Below the pieces are notes generated by a model that was not told where the DNA came from, made no database searches, and worked only from the letters and a program-made list of their open reading frames with translations. A stretch of 36,995 nt of DNA from a virus. This document shows positions 24,459 through 34,377 of the stretch, piece after piece (position 1 is the stretch's first letter; every line of letters begins with the position of its first letter). The position numbers were made by a program, and so were the translations under genes. The stretch is from the IMG/VR virus record IMGVR_UViG_3300017748_005032, positions 1 through 36,995 of that record; one strand, 5' to 3'.

Positions 24459-24868
24459 TTTTTTAAAAGTTGTTTAATTCTATTTTCTTGTAACCCTATA
24501 TGTTTAAGGAAGGTTTTAGTCTCTTTCTTCCCTAAAACATCTAAATATTCTTTAGCTTGCTTACATGAACACTCAAAATACGTACTTACTATAACAAGTA
24601 AATCAGAGTTATAAGATTTTTCCTTACTACCCTTTATCCATTTATTAAATCTAAATTTATCACCAGTCATAGATTGATAATATTTAAAAGATTCTTTTGG
24701 GGTAACATCGTATCCCTGTAAACGATTTACTATATCTAACATATTATTATTAAAACCTAAAGCTCTATTAATAATAAATTTATTATAGGTTTTTTGTTCG
24801 TCTTCATTAAGATCCTCCCATTTAATCTTTTTATCATGTACTAATTTTAGAAAATCAAAGGGAGTCAT
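24455..24868 (-). CDS. 62: Clamp-loader small subunit (T4 gp62-like)
   Basis: 137 residues from the ATG at 24868 (MTPFDFLKLV), which overlaps the zinc-ribbon stop by 14 nt; the ATG at 24895 would add nine residues. The pattern FKYYQSMTGDKFRFNKWIKG, followed by a LLVIVSTYFECSCKQAKEYLDVL segment, follows the order of T4 gp62 (FNYLMAAVP.GKRYGKWAK, then a YQVNTNDAINY-type helix). Gp62 joins four gp44 subunits to load the gp45 clamp. It is shorter than T4 gp62 (187). The gp44-like gene lies 300 bases upstream, supporting the call. Confidence 0.75.
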   Translation of the reverse strand: MTPFDFLKLVHDKKIKWEDLNEDEQKTYNKFIINRALGFNNNMLDIVNRLQGYDVTPKESFKYYQSMTGDKFRFNKWIKGSKEKSYNSDLLVIVSTYFECSCKQAKEYLDVLGKKETKTFLKHIGLQENRIKQLLKK

Positions 24869-25079
24869 TAGCTTCTTTAGGTAAGAATTCTTCATTTACA
24901 TGACCACACTTGGCACACGCAAACACAGAAATAGGGATCAATGCAGGTTGTCCATTAGGGGATAACATAGGTGATAATTTACGCATTAAGGATACTTCTG
25001 TAAAATGTTCATGGTGACATTTATCACAGTGAACTGGGGTTGTTTGTGATAGATCTATGTTGAATTGTTGTGGGTCCAT
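24855..25079 (-). CDS. Zinc-ribbon phage protein (74 aa)
   Basis: Two Cys pairs, CDKC (about 18-21) and CAKC (about 55-58), flank a strand-rich centre (ISVFACAKCGHV), forming a clear zinc ribbon. This arrangement occurs in small proteins next to clamp-loader genes of marine T4-like phages. Its start shares a TAATG with the 40-residue gene upstream. A TATAAATA octamer lies directly before the ATG, but too close to act as its promoter. Function unknown; nucleic-acid or polymerase contact is plausible. Confidence 0.72.
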   Translation of the reverse strand: MDPQQFNIDLSQTTPVHCDKCHHEHFTEVSLMRKLSPMLSPNGQPALIPISVFACAKCGHVNEEFLPKEANDSL

Positions 25080-25201
25080 TATTTATATGTTTTTTTTGGC
25101 TTTTTAAACCGGATTTTATCATAACGGTCATATTTCTTATTAAACCATTTATACCAATCTCTAAACTGTTCTAATCTTTGTTGGGGTGAATTTACACTCA
25201 T
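25079..25201 (-). CDS. Small basic protein (40 aa)
   Basis: Start ATG at 25201 overlaps the gp44 stop as ATGA, and the stop overlaps the zinc-ribbon start as TAATG, so this fills the gap exactly. The peptide is aromatic- and lysine-rich (FRDWYKWFNKKYDRYD, then KKPKKTYK), predicted helical, with pI clearly basic. No family recognised. The precise junctions argue that it is translated rather than spacer. It could bind nucleic acid or a replisome component. Confidence 0.6.
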   Translation of the reverse strand: MSVNSPQQRLEQFRDWYKWFNKKYDRYDKIRFKKPKKTYK

Positions 25202-26087
25202 AATTTTAATAATTTATTTAACATAGCGGCTACACAAATTTCTTTATCAATAACAAAACTATATTCATATTGATATTGAGATATTACTATAATGGCATCG
25301 CCTACCTTTGTAGTATACTCTTCTACATTATCGTATAAACACCTAAATAATGACTCAAATTGTTGTGCACCACTATCGGCAATTATTTGTCTAATATCAT
25401 TTAGTTTAGCTTTATTTTTTAAAGCAGCTACAACTTTATTCTCAAAATCAGTATTAACTAATGATTTTGAATCTAGAATTAATTTACCCCCCTTTACACT
25501 ACCTTGTACTGTGTTAAGGATTTTTCTAATATCTGGGTAATGGGTAATTATTATTTGTCCCAGATCTTCCTTAGTAAAGTTAATTCTTTCACTTTCACAG
25601 ATTTGTAAAATATGTTGTCCCACTTCTTTTTTAGAAGGTGGAGTAATTCCAAAGGCAACGCAACGAGACTGTAAGGGACTAATGATACGGTCCAGATAAT
25701 TACATGTAAATATAAAACGACAGCTAGTAGAAAACGTTTCAATAACGTTCCTAAGGGTTGCTTGGGCTTGAGCTGTAAGGTAATCTGCCTCATCTAATAT
25801 AACTATTTTTAGCCCATTAAATCCTATACTAGAGGCAAATGGGACTATTTTATCTCTAATTGTGTCAATTCCTCGTTCATCTGAAGCATTAATGTAAAGA
25901 TGATCAGCTTCTAATTGATCTACTATTAGTTTGGCCAGCGAGGTTTTTCCTGTCCCCGCTGGACCAAACAATAGTAGATTTTGTAGTTTACCTGTATCTA
26001 AATAATCTTGTATTTTGGTTCTAATAGTATTATCCCCAACAAAGCCATTTAAATCTTTAGGTCTATATTTTTCTACAAATAAATCCA

Positions 26088-26088
<1 letters not shown>
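25198..26088 (-). CDS. 44: Clamp-loader ATPase large subunit (T4 gp44-like, AAA+)
   Basis: 296 residues (T4 gp44 is 319). Walker A is GPAGTGKTS at 42-50, Walker B is VILDEAD at 96-102, sensor 1 is TCNY near 128-131, and the arginine-finger SRC motif is at 141-143. The opening MDLFVEKYRPKDLNGFVG is the usual clamp-loader N-terminus. It opens the sliding clamp ring at primer ends using ATP. The groEL stop overlaps its start at 26088. Clamp, loader ATPase and small subunit all lie within about 4.3 kb of each other. Confidence 0.95.
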
Positions 26089-27719
<1,631 letters not shown>

Positions 27720-27722
27720 TTA

Positions 27723-28019
27723 TTAATTTATAACTCCTAAAATTTCTGATTCTGATGAGAGTACATACTCTTCACCTTCGATTTCTACGGTATTTGCCCC
27801 GTACTTAGGCATAATAACTTTTTGTCCTACTTCTACTCTCATAGGTACCAGATTACCATTATTGTCATAACGGCCGGGCCCAACTGCAAGTACTGTTCCA
27901 AAGTCAGGACGATCCTTCCCCATATCAGGAACAACAATGTTCCCGTAGGTTGATTCTTCAGCTTCAATCGGTTGGATTAAAATCCGATCAGCCAACGGTG
28001 TAATAGGTATATTTTCCAT
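27723..28019 (-). CDS. groES: Phage-encoded co-chaperonin GroES
   Basis: 98 residues, normal length. ITPLADRILIQPIEAEE opens the protein and the mobile loop follows (about 22-32) as STYGNIVVPD, where host GroES usually has GGIVLP. The roof and core have FGTVLAVGPGRY and VGQKVIMPKYGANTVEIEG, and the ending EYVLSSESEILGVI is canonical. It lies five bases after the sliding-clamp gene and six before groEL, making a groES-groEL pair inside the replisome operon. Confidence 0.95.
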   Translation of the reverse strand: MENIPITPLADRILIQPIEAEESTYGNIVVPDMGKDRPDFGTVLAVGPGRYDNNGNLVPMRVEVGQKVIMPKYGANTVEIEGEEYVLSSESEILGVIN

Positions 28020-28024
28020 ATTTT

Positions 28025-28753
28025 TTATTGATTTTGATTTCTTACAAGATAATAATTACTTTCTAGGTCTCCAAATTTAAATGCAAAAGACATTAATCCT
28101 TTTGGATTTACTCTCATCCAACCTAATTCAAAACGTTTATTGTGTTTAAATATTTCTTTAACTAAATCCGCATTAAAAGGGATATTATCTAATGCTCCTT
28201 CAGAACTACTATCTTCTATATGAGAAGCAAAAGATACTGAATTAGATGTACTATTCCCTATAGTAAATTTTATTTCAGGTGAAGTAAACCCATCTTGGGT
28301 AGAAACATAAAATACTTCTTCACCTACTGCGTCTTTAGATTTAATAAAACGTGTAGTAAATTCTTCATTTAATTCTACATGAATATCATTTTCAGTTTTA
28401 TTAATATTAGGTACCTTAGGAATAACTTGAGGGTCTGCTAAGTTAAATTTAATATCCATAGCAGTATCCCCAATAGTAAATTTAGAGGGAATTTTATTTT
28501 CTTTGACTATTTCAAACATAACTTCGTTTTCAAGAATCCCTAACATTTTACTAAGTGTAGAAGTACTATAAATACCAAATTCACCTATAGGGAATTTAAA
28601 TTTTTTAGATACTACTTTACCTACTAAATTTTGAGAATCATTTATAAAGTCTGCTTTAAGGGATTCACCATCTGAAACCCACTTAACTCGTTCTATATTA
28701 CCACCTAAATGGTATTTACCTATAAAACTATCTATTATTCTTTTATCTGTCAT
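28025..28753 (-). CDS. 45: Sliding clamp (T4 gp45-like DNA polymerase processivity factor)
   Basis: 242 residues (T4 gp45 is 228). Two-domain clamp layout: an N-terminal half with VVSKKFKFPIGEFGIYSTSTLSKMLGIL (the T4 gp45 F-x-I-x-D/L-x-x-FL type strand-helix) and a C-terminal half with NIPFNADLVKEIFKHNKRFELGWMRVNPKGLMSFAF. The protein forms a ring on DNA for the polymerase. Its start overlaps the polymerase C-terminal gene stop as TAATG, and groES follows. Function call rests on size, layout and context. Confidence 0.85.
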   Translation of the reverse strand: MTDKRIIDSFIGKYHLGGNIERVKWVSDGESLKADFINDSQNLVGKVVSKKFKFPIGEFGIYSTSTLSKMLGILENEVMFEIVKENKIPSKFTIGDTAMDIKFNLADPQVIPKVPNINKTENDIHVELNEEFTTRFIKSKDAVGEEVFYVSTQDGFTSPEIKFTIGNSTSNSVSFASHIEDSSSEGALDNIPFNADLVKEIFKHNKRFELGWMRVNPKGLMSFAFKFGDLESNYYLVRNQNQ

Positions 28754-29679
28754 TAGAATGAGAAAAAATTATTTACATGTGTGTTAAGGGTTAAACTACC
28801 CCAACTTAAGTCTTTATAGAAGGTTTCTAACTTATTTTTTAAGATTGAATCAAATGCTTTGTTTCTATCTATATAAGTCTCTACGAATGTACGAATACCT
28901 TCTGGGAAATCAAAGTCTAAGAAACCCATTGTGTCAATCTTGTATGGGTTATCTTTTAAATATACCCATTTGATTTTATCTCCCTGTACAATTTGTGAGT
29001 GTTTTTTATCTAGACCTTTAAATCTAAGAAAATCATTATAACGAACAGCAGCTTTAACATTAACAGGTGCCCCTGTTTTTAATACTGTAAATATATTTCC
29101 GGCACCCGGGGGGCGTTCAACATATTTTTTAATGTCTTTTACTCCAGTAGGTTTGCCTAGCAATTCAAGTGGTAACTCATTTAGGCTATTTTTGAATTCA
29201 AGAATCTCTTGGTCAATTTCACTTCGAGTAGCACCAAATAGGATTTTATTAAGTATACCATTAAAGAATTTCTTAAATAAGGGTGGGAAATTTGATTTCA
29301 TAAAGTCAAGACCTTTAACATCAATATCCTCTACCTTCATACCCTCTTTTTTAGTAATATATTGGGCATATCTTCTTTTACCTGAGAAAAAACCAGAACG
29401 AATGGTACATTCGGTTTTCATTTCAAGTCGATGTTTATTGATATTAAATGCTTCCTCAGCTAATGTGTCATAGTATTCTGTAATGAGATCCTGATACTTA
29501 AGGGCCATTTTTTCTAAAAGATCATCTTGTTCTTCCTCTGACATTTCAGAGAAATTAGGATATAAATGTTTTAGAAGTGGCTCAGCATGGAAGTAATTAG
29601 AGTCTGTGTCAACATATGTACAGAAGTTTTTATCGTCTTCTTTACATATCCACCAGGGTATTTGTTCTTGATTAACCAT
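28753..29679 (-). CDS. 43B: DNA polymerase family B, C-terminal part (split gp43)
   Basis: 308 residues. Starts with a 21-residue lead, then motif C TYVDTDS at 21-27 with the metal Asp24 and Asp26. The rest is thumb and end: KRRYAQYITKKEGMKVEDIDVKG carries the KKRYA-type motif (polymerase motif KxY) and the tail DKIKWVYL.. NPYKIDTMGF. Together with the 571-residue N-terminal part this gives 879 residues, close to T4 gp43 (898), so nothing essential seems lost. Two separate starts are present: the small ORF between them has its own stop. It must assemble with the N-terminal part to be active. Confidence 0.93.
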   Translation of the reverse strand: MVNQEQIPWWICKEDDKNFCTYVDTDSNYFHAEPLLKHLYPNFSEMSEEEQDDLLEKMALKYQDLITEYYDTLAEEAFNINKHRLEMKTECTIRSGFFSGKRRYAQYITKKEGMKVEDIDVKGLDFMKSNFPPLFKKFFNGILNKILFGATRSEIDQEILEFKNSLNELPLELLGKPTGVKDIKKYVERPPGAGNIFTVLKTGAPVNVKAAVRYNDFLRFKGLDKKHSQIVQGDKIKWVYLKDNPYKIDTMGFLDFDFPEGIRTFVETYIDRNKAFDSILKNKLETFYKDLSWGSLTLNTHVNNFFSF

Positions 29680-29942
29680 TAAAATCTTTCGTCTATACCG
29701 GGAATTGTAATTATACCACCATCCTTTTCACCACGAGAATTTAAAATATTTTCGTTAATAGTAATTTCAAATAAATCCCCATTAATTTTTACATTTCCCC
29801 CTTGTTGGACCATTTTACGAAAATACGAAAGCTGTTTGTCATTCCAACCCTCACTTAATGTAAGTATTACTTCTTTTTTAACATATTCACCATTCATTTG
29901 AATGAGAACATTACTTCTTATTGATTGTGGAGATAATCCCAT
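29679..29942 (-). CDS. Small ORF (87 aa) between the two polymerase halves
   Basis: Not recognised. It is joined to both halves by exact TAATG junctions, so it looks like a cassette in the same mRNA. The sequence is alpha-beta: KKEVILTLSEGWNDKQL, then a YFRKMVQQGGNVKINGD segment, then ITINENIL and a GGIITIPG ending. It shows no intein ends, HNH, GIY-YIG or LAGLIDADG motif, so it is not a homing endonuclease or intein remnant by sight. It does not resemble the polymerase palm. It might help the two parts assemble. Confidence 0.75.
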   Translation of the reverse strand: MGLSPQSIRSNVLIQMNGEYVKKEVILTLSEGWNDKQLSYFRKMVQQGGNVKINGDLFEITINENILNSRGEKDGGIITIPGIDERF

Positions 29943-31657
29943 TATAATTCTATTTTTAATTCGCCCCTAAGGACTTTGTTCATGTGTGTGTTTGCAAATA
30001 ATGCTGATTCTTGGATGATTCTTTGACCACTTAATGTTATAGCTTCACTAAGGATAACGCTACCATATCTAAAACTAGGTAAGGCAGTTGCACCATAAAG
30101 TGAATTCAGCAAGATTTTCATGGTATACTGTTTAAGGTGATTTAATTCGCCTTCTTTTTTATTACCACTTTTATAAGCAACTTTCATTGCTTTCTTATAT
30201 CTGACTCGTTCATCAAACCACTTATCAAGAATAACAGACAATACAGATTCCTTATCAGTTCTAAACATAACCCCATTTGCAGTGATTGTTAAATCATGTT
30301 GTTTAATCTTACTGATTATATCACTTACACGCGTATTTTGCGTTTTACGTGCGGTATTTTCAAGTGGAAGGGTAGCTTCAGGGTCGTCGTTGACCATTTT
30401 TTCTAGGTCATTTAATCCAAGTCTATTATTTCTGTCATTATATAAATCCAATACCCTACCAATATATGTTTCTTTACCAATATTAAGTGACATAATGATT
30501 GAAGGGTATAGTGACGTAAGGTCTTCATCAAACATATAATTGTAGATACCTGTTTTAGGGCAGAATAAGTAGCCACCTGCGTAATTTTTCTTTGTAAGTG
30601 GATCTAAATCTTTATTAGGGGGAATAGTACCCTGAGAAATTAACCAGCTTGAAATTGCTCCATCATGAATACGAGATGATTGGTATACTTCTTCATATGA
30701 TACTTTTCCCTTATGGGCTAAGTTTTTAGTTAGATCAATATACTTAAATTTTTCATCAAGTTTCTTAAGGATTAAAACATCAACAAAGTTATATTCAATG
30801 AATTTCTCTTTATCTTCAGCAAATAATCTATCAAGTGATCCTTCGTATTCAATTTTCTTTTGATCTACGTATTTTTCACCTAATGAATCTAGTTTATAAG
30901 AAGGTTCGTCTTTAAAACTATATTTTTTATGCATTCTCATGTAATCAAGAGAAGCAACTCCTGCAATACGAATAGGCATATCTTCATCCCAATGTCTCTC
31001 TTCTATAATGTTAATGGGGGACATTCTTTTTACAGTACGACTACCCATAGTGTTTTTAATTCTATAATAGAGGTAGGGAATATCAAAATAATCACTATTA
31101 TACCCAACTAAAATATCAGGTTGAACATCCTCCATCATAGTAATAAACTTATCTAGTAAGTCTGTTTCTCTGGGTACGGGAATTACTTCTCTTCCTTGGC
31201 TATCAAATGTATGTTCAAGATTTCCTTCCTTATCAACAATAATAATTTTCCATTCATCTACCTGACGATCCCACCACGCAATTGAAGTAACAGGTTTAGG
31301 GGCAGATTTAATATATTCAGGGGTTAGTGCACCCCCCATCTCAATCTCAATATCGAAAAATACTTCTCTATGAGTAACAGAAGGTGTATCATCATCTCCA
31401 TATCTGTCAATAAGGAATTTAGTATGGATGTTACCTCTAGTATGATCCGAATAATGCATTCGAGGATCCTCTCGGTTCCAGTTAAATACTTTTTTTAGAT
31501 TTTCACCCTTCAAACCTTGGTGTGTGGCTTGTTCTTGATGACACTCTATATAACCATAATTTTGGAATTCTTCTTCAGAGTACCCTTCATCAGTCCAGAG
31601 ATGGATTCGGTAATGATTCCACTCATCACCTCGTTGAACATAACAATTTTTGTACAT
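29942..31657 (-). CDS. 43A: DNA polymerase family B, N-terminal part with exonuclease (split gp43)
   Basis: 571 residues. Proofreading exonuclease motifs: Exo I FDIEIE (101-106; Asp102, Glu104), Exo II GYNSDYFD (185-192), Exo III YNFVDV (289-294; Asp293). Palm motif A is DLTSLYPSII (379-388) and motif B is KILLNSLYGA (514-523). The chain ends at residue 571, about 48 residues after motif B and before motif C, which is in the separate downstream gene. It shares its first base with the thioredoxin stop. Split T4-like polymerases are known in some Aeromonas phages, so function is likely retained. Confidence 0.96.
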   Translation of the reverse strand: MYKNCYVQRGDEWNHYRIHLWTDEGYSEEEFQNYGYIECHQEQATHQGLKGENLKKVFNWNREDPRMHYSDHTRGNIHTKFLIDRYGDDDTPSVTHREVFFDIEIEMGGALTPEYIKSAPKPVTSIAWWDRQVDEWKIIIVDKEGNLEHTFDSQGREVIPVPRETDLLDKFITMMEDVQPDILVGYNSDYFDIPYLYYRIKNTMGSRTVKRMSPINIIEERHWDEDMPIRIAGVASLDYMRMHKKYSFKDEPSYKLDSLGEKYVDQKKIEYEGSLDRLFAEDKEKFIEYNFVDVLILKKLDEKFKYIDLTKNLAHKGKVSYEEVYQSSRIHDGAISSWLISQGTIPPNKDLDPLTKKNYAGGYLFCPKTGIYNYMFDEDLTSLYPSIIMSLNIGKETYIGRVLDLYNDRNNRLGLNDLEKMVNDDPEATLPLENTARKTQNTRVSDIISKIKQHDLTITANGVMFRTDKESVLSVILDKWFDERVRYKKAMKVAYKSGNKKEGELNHLKQYTMKILLNSLYGATALPSFRYGSVILSEAITLSGQRIIQESALFANTHMNKVLRGELKIEL

Positions 31658-31908
31658 TAATCTTGATTATATAAATCAATATACATAGGCTTTGATGCAA
31701 GGCCAATTTTCCTACCCTTTTCTACTCCATCTACTTGTAATACTACAGTAGGGACATTTCTAATATTAAATGATTGACAAATTTCTGGGTTTGAATCTAT
31801 GTCAATTTTTTGAACAGTATATCCCTCTGAGTTAAGTTCATCCATAATTGGACCTAAATGTCTACAAGGCCCACACCATGGGGCGCTAAAATATAAAAAC
31901 TTTTTCAT
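31657..31908 (-). CDS. Thioredoxin
   Basis: 83 residues, shorter than bacterial thioredoxin (about 105) because the N-terminal strand is missing. The active site is WCGPC at 11-15 in FLYFSAPWCGPC, and the cis-Pro is in VPTVV (about 53-57). Possible roles: reductant for ribonucleotide reductase, or polymerase processivity as with T7, though here a clamp exists. It overlaps the membrane-peptide gene by 4 nt and the polymerase start by one base. Confidence 0.93.
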   Translation of the reverse strand: MKKFLYFSAPWCGPCRHLGPIMDELNSEGYTVQKIDIDSNPEICQSFNIRNVPTVVLQVDGVEKGRKIGLASKPMYIDLYNQD

Positions 31909-32126
31909 ACTAATTCTTCTACAATTCCTACTACTTCACTTACAACTAAGACTACAGTAGCGGCAATTAGGTTAAATGGGATAAGTGCATATCCCGCAAT
32001 TCGGATTCCAGATTTAATAAATGAAATTATTCGATGCCACTTTTGATCTGGCATTTGGTCTATATTTTTTACTACAGGACGACTATTAAGACCCCTTTTA
32101 GCATTCATTATTTCTCTATCAGACAT
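31905..32126 (-). CDS. Small single-pass membrane protein (73 aa)
   Basis: The N-terminal 35 residues are charged (MSDREIMNAKRGL). One hydrophobic helix runs from about 40 to 66 (IRIAGYALIPFNLIAATVVLVVSEVVGIV). No signal-peptidase site is seen. Topology and role are unknown. It overlaps the MazG-like gene by 8 nt and the thioredoxin gene by 4 nt, so it belongs to the same operon. Not recognised as holin; the charged N-terminus is long for that. Confidence 0.65.
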   Translation of the reverse strand: MSDREIMNAKRGLNSRPVVKNIDQMPDQKWHRIISFIKSGIRIAGYALIPFNLIAATVVLVVSEVVGIVEELV

Positions 32127-32631
32127 TTTTTAATTCATTTTCAGTAAAAAATTGCTTAAGATCAGGTCTAAAATAGTTAATATTTTTCATAACTTTCTTG
32201 TCACGTGATCTGTATACAATATATTTATCACCACACTTTTCATAGTGGCATGCTTCCCCTTGTTCCCTAGCTCTAAGCTCCACTGTTTCTTTTGCTTCAG
32301 TCTCAGTCGAGCAAGCCTTTGATAAGTTTGAAGCTTGCACCTCTTGATAGGCTGGCCAAACTTTATCCTTAAGACCATGTAACATAGCTCCATTCCCCAA
32401 GGAAACGTAAGTAATGTCACACAAAGCATCCAAAACCTCGACGATGTCTCCGCGTTCACATGCTTCTCTATATTCCTCAAGCTCTTCCAATACGAAGTTG
32501 TATACAAACTCCCATTCTTTTTTTTCTGGTATTGTTGGTTCATAGTTATTGGGTTTATTCATTAAACTATTAAACTCCTCAACTTCATCCACAAACGGGA
32601 TATCTTTAAATAAAACTAATTGCTTTCCCAT
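32119..32631 (-). CDS. MazG-like all-alpha NTP pyrophosphohydrolase
   Basis: 170 residues from the ATG at 32631, which overlaps the upstream stop as TGATG; a GTG one codon earlier is also possible. The metal-binding pattern is EELEEYREA (50-58; EExxE) and EVLDALCDITYV (66-77; ExxD with Asp73). This is the MazG/PRA-PH arrangement that cleaves NTPs or dNTPs to monophosphates. Phage versions trim the nucleotide pool or help keep (p)ppGpp low. Hand-counted GC at 32281-32400 is about 43%, higher than in the sugar block (about 23% in one 120-base sample). Confidence 0.82.
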   Translation of the reverse strand: MGKQLVLFKDIPFVDEVEEFNSLMNKPNNYEPTIPEKKEWEFVYNFVLEELEEYREACERGDIVEVLDALCDITYVSLGNGAMLHGLKDKVWPAYQEVQASNLSKACSTETEAKETVELRAREQGEACHYEKCGDKYIVYRSRDKKVMKNINYFRPDLKQFFTENELKNV

Positions 32632-32831
32632 CACTCAATAACTTTTACTAATTTAATTTGCTTAAGTTGATCAACATGCCATTCCATAGAATATGTAGAA
32701 TATTCTTGTGTTAATTTAACTTCTGCGTCTGTTGCATTTTCTGCATTAACGAGGAATTGTTCAGTGGTCCATCTGGAGGCACCACGAGAGGTTTCCTCTT
32801 CAACCTTTACTTTTGCTAGCCAATATGCCAT
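32631..32831 (-). CDS. DUF4494-like small protein (66 aa)
   Basis: The layout resembles DUF4494, a short family common in Bacteroidota and their phages: an opening strand YWLAKVKVEEE, a loop, RWTTEQFLVNAENATDAEVKL, and a final strand KLVKVIE. In that family the motifs are KVxYE, LVDALSFTEAE and a C-terminal strand. Function unknown. Its start lies within the end of the upstream 49-residue ORF, overlapping it by 32 nt, and its stop joins the MazG-like gene. Family match by eye only. Confidence 0.6.
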   Translation of the reverse strand: MAYWLAKVKVEEETSRGASRWTTEQFLVNAENATDAEVKLTQEYSTYSMEWHVDQLKQIKLVKVIE

Positions 32832-32949
32832 AACTGTTTACTATTTTAAATGTAATATATGTCCCCGCTACTACTAAGCTGAGGTTAATTAAATGGGGGT
32901 GGTTATGTTCACCACAAAGCCCCAAAGCGTGATATAAAAATTCTATCAT
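32800..32949 (-). CDS. Small hypothetical peptide (49 aa)
   Basis: ATG at 32949, stop at 32800. The peptide (start MIEFLYHALGLCGEHNHPH) has a His/Cys-rich LCGEHNHPH stretch that could bind a metal, followed by a hydrophobic helix LINLSLVVAGTYITF. Similar short MEFLxHxLGLCGE proteins occur in tailed phages, from memory. It overlaps the DUF4494-like gene by 32 nt, more than most junctions here, and starts 5 nt after the 70-residue gene ends. Real gene likely, function unknown. Confidence 0.6.
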   Translation of the reverse strand: MIEFLYHALGLCGEHNHPHLINLSLVVAGTYITFKIVNSYGILASKSKG

Positions 32950-32953
32950 AACT

Positions 32954-33166
32954 TTATCCTTTTAATAATTGTTTCCCTGTATTATTTGTCCCTCCAAAAA
33001 ATTCATCTAAAAATTCTTTTGGGTAGAGCAAAACTTGTCCTGTATAACCTTTATGTTCTACATGGCGAGTACCAAATCGTATGTTTTTAGCCGCGGCTGC
33101 GGCTGCTACTCTTTTTCCTAAATCAGGACCAGCAGCATGTCCTAAATAATCATATAAACTTATCAT
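32954..33166 (-). CDS. Hypothetical phage protein (70 aa)
   Basis: Not recognised by function. ISLYDYLGHAAG opens, followed by an alanine-rich helix (KRVAAAAAAKNIRF), a conserved-looking YTGQVLLYPKEFLDEFF segment, and a Gly/Asn tail. This LYxYLGxAAG ... VxLYPxxFLxEFF pattern is one I recall from other T4-like and Bacteroidota phages without a known job. The 3-nt gap to folE and 4-nt gap to the next peptide place it in the operon. Confidence 0.65.
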   Translation of the reverse strand: MISLYDYLGHAAGPDLGKRVAAAAAAKNIRFGTRHVEHKGYTGQVLLYPKEFLDEFFGGTNNTGKQLLKG

Positions 33167-33169
33167 ATT

Positions 33170-33868
33170 TTATATATTATGTCCTCCGTTGTTAATCTTC
33201 AAGCTATCGAAAAATTCTTTACGAGCTTGGTTATTATCATCTCTAAAAGCACCTGATGCCTTTGTTGTAACCATTGCCGCACCCTGGTGTTTAACTCCTC
33301 TGCAACTTACACAATTATGTGTTCCTACAATAGTAACAATAACACCTTTATTACCTTCAGTAATTTTATCTACTGCATTGTGAATTGCAGATGTAAGTTG
33401 TTCTTGAATGGCTCCTCTACGACCAAATAATTCTACGATTCTGTTTAATTTAGATAAACCGATTACTTGGCCTTCTTCCCCTGCAATATAACCAATGTGA
33501 ACTACACCTCCAATTGTTTGGTGGTGGTGGGAGCACATTGATGTAAGTGGAATATTACGTTCAATAATAACTCCATCATAACCATCACTAGGAAAAGATG
33601 TAATGGGTGACATTGCTGTGTAACGACCTGCCCATAAATCATTTACATAAGCCTTAGCTACACGTCTTGGGGTTTCCATTGAGTTAGGATCATTTCTCCA
33701 ATCACATTTTAGTGCGTCTAAAAACTTGCCATATGCTTTTTCAGCTTGGTCAATCATTTTTTGTTTTTGCTTATCATTAAATGGGAACCCTTCCGCAACC
33801 CCATTTGCAAAACCTGTTTGTACCACTTCTAATTCTTCGTGGATTTTGCGTCTTTCATTTTCCATCAT
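33170..33868 (-). CDS. folE: GTP cyclohydrolase I
   Basis: 232 residues, full length. Zinc ligands: Cys112 and His115 in SMCSHHHQTIGG and Cys186 in HNCVSCRGV. The substrate motifs VVHIGYI, EGQVIGLSKLNRIVELF and QEQLTSAIHNAV are standard. The enzyme makes dihydroneopterin triphosphate, the first step to folate and, with QueD/E/C, to preQ0. Its neighbours are queE and a queC-like gene, so preQ0 is the likely goal; a queD is not in the window. Start could be 33868 or one codon later. The ATGA overlap with hpt supports 33868. Confidence 0.95.
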   Translation of the reverse strand: MMENERRKIHEELEVVQTGFANGVAEGFPFNDKQKQKMIDQAEKAYGKFLDALKCDWRNDPNSMETPRRVAKAYVNDLWAGRYTAMSPITSFPSDGYDGVIIERNIPLTSMCSHHHQTIGGVVHIGYIAGEEGQVIGLSKLNRIVELFGRRGAIQEQLTSAIHNAVDKITEGNKGVIVTIVGTHNCVSCRGVKHQGAAMVTTKASGAFRDDNNQARKEFFDSLKINNGGHNI

Positions 33869-34377
33869 ATTGTATAAATTGTTCCTAAATTCCTATTATG
33901 TCCATTTTCATCATCCATGCCATATCCTATATACCAAGGATCAAACATAGAATCCGTATCTTGTTTCAAGATATGGAGGACTTTATCGAAATCCAAATTT
34001 TCTTTATAAATTGCTGCAACAGGAGTAATAGTTTTAGGTTCTTTTACTTGTAAAAATTTAGATACAGCTTTCATTGTATTACCTGAATCTAAAATATCAT
34101 CTACAAGATAAACATGTTTATTTTTGATTTTGGTTTCTAAATCTTTAGTAACAACTAAGTCACCTTGTTTTCTACCATAATACGATTTACAACGGATAAA
34201 ATCAATCTCAATAGGTATATTGATTTGTTTTACTAAATCGCTAAAAAACATGAATCCCCCATTTAAAATACAGACAAGTACCACGGGTACAGGGTCATTC
34301 CTATGTTCATCATTTATTTTTTTAGCTAGAATCTTAATTTGAATATCTAGTTCTTTTTCAGTTATTGCTTTTTCCAT
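33865..34377 (-). CDS. hpt: Hypoxanthine/guanine-type phosphoribosyltransferase
   Basis: 170 residues. The PRPP-binding signature is VYLVDDILDSGNT (89-101). The pyrophosphate loop is VLVCILNGGFMFFSDLV (34-49), and EIDFIRCKSYYG (57-68) is the flexible catalytic loop as in Hpt proteins. It salvages hypoxanthine or guanine to the nucleotide. Its place between the queE and folE genes might instead reflect feeding GMP/GTP into preQ0 synthesis. Overlaps the 47-residue ORF by 16 nt upstream and folE by 4 nt. Confidence 0.92.
   Translation of the reverse strand: MEKAITEKELDIQIKILAKKINDEHRNDPVPVVLVCILNGGFMFFSDLVKQINIPIEIDFIRCKSYYGRKQGDLVVTKDLETKIKNKHVYLVDDILDSGNTMKAVSKFLQVKEPKTITPVAAIYKENLDFDKVLHILKQDTDSMFDPWYIGYGMDDENGHNRNLGTIYTI

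Noticed and set aside
29679-29942. Split intein or homing endonuclease remnant between the polymerase halves
   Set aside because: No N-terminal Cys block, no C-terminal HN ending, and no HNH, GIY-YIG or LAGLIDADG motif is visible, and separate start and stop codons exist for each frame.
32187-32543. 118-codon ORF on the same strand inside the MazG-like gene in another frame
   Set aside because: It overlaps a well-supported gene completely, and its residues have no family-like pattern.
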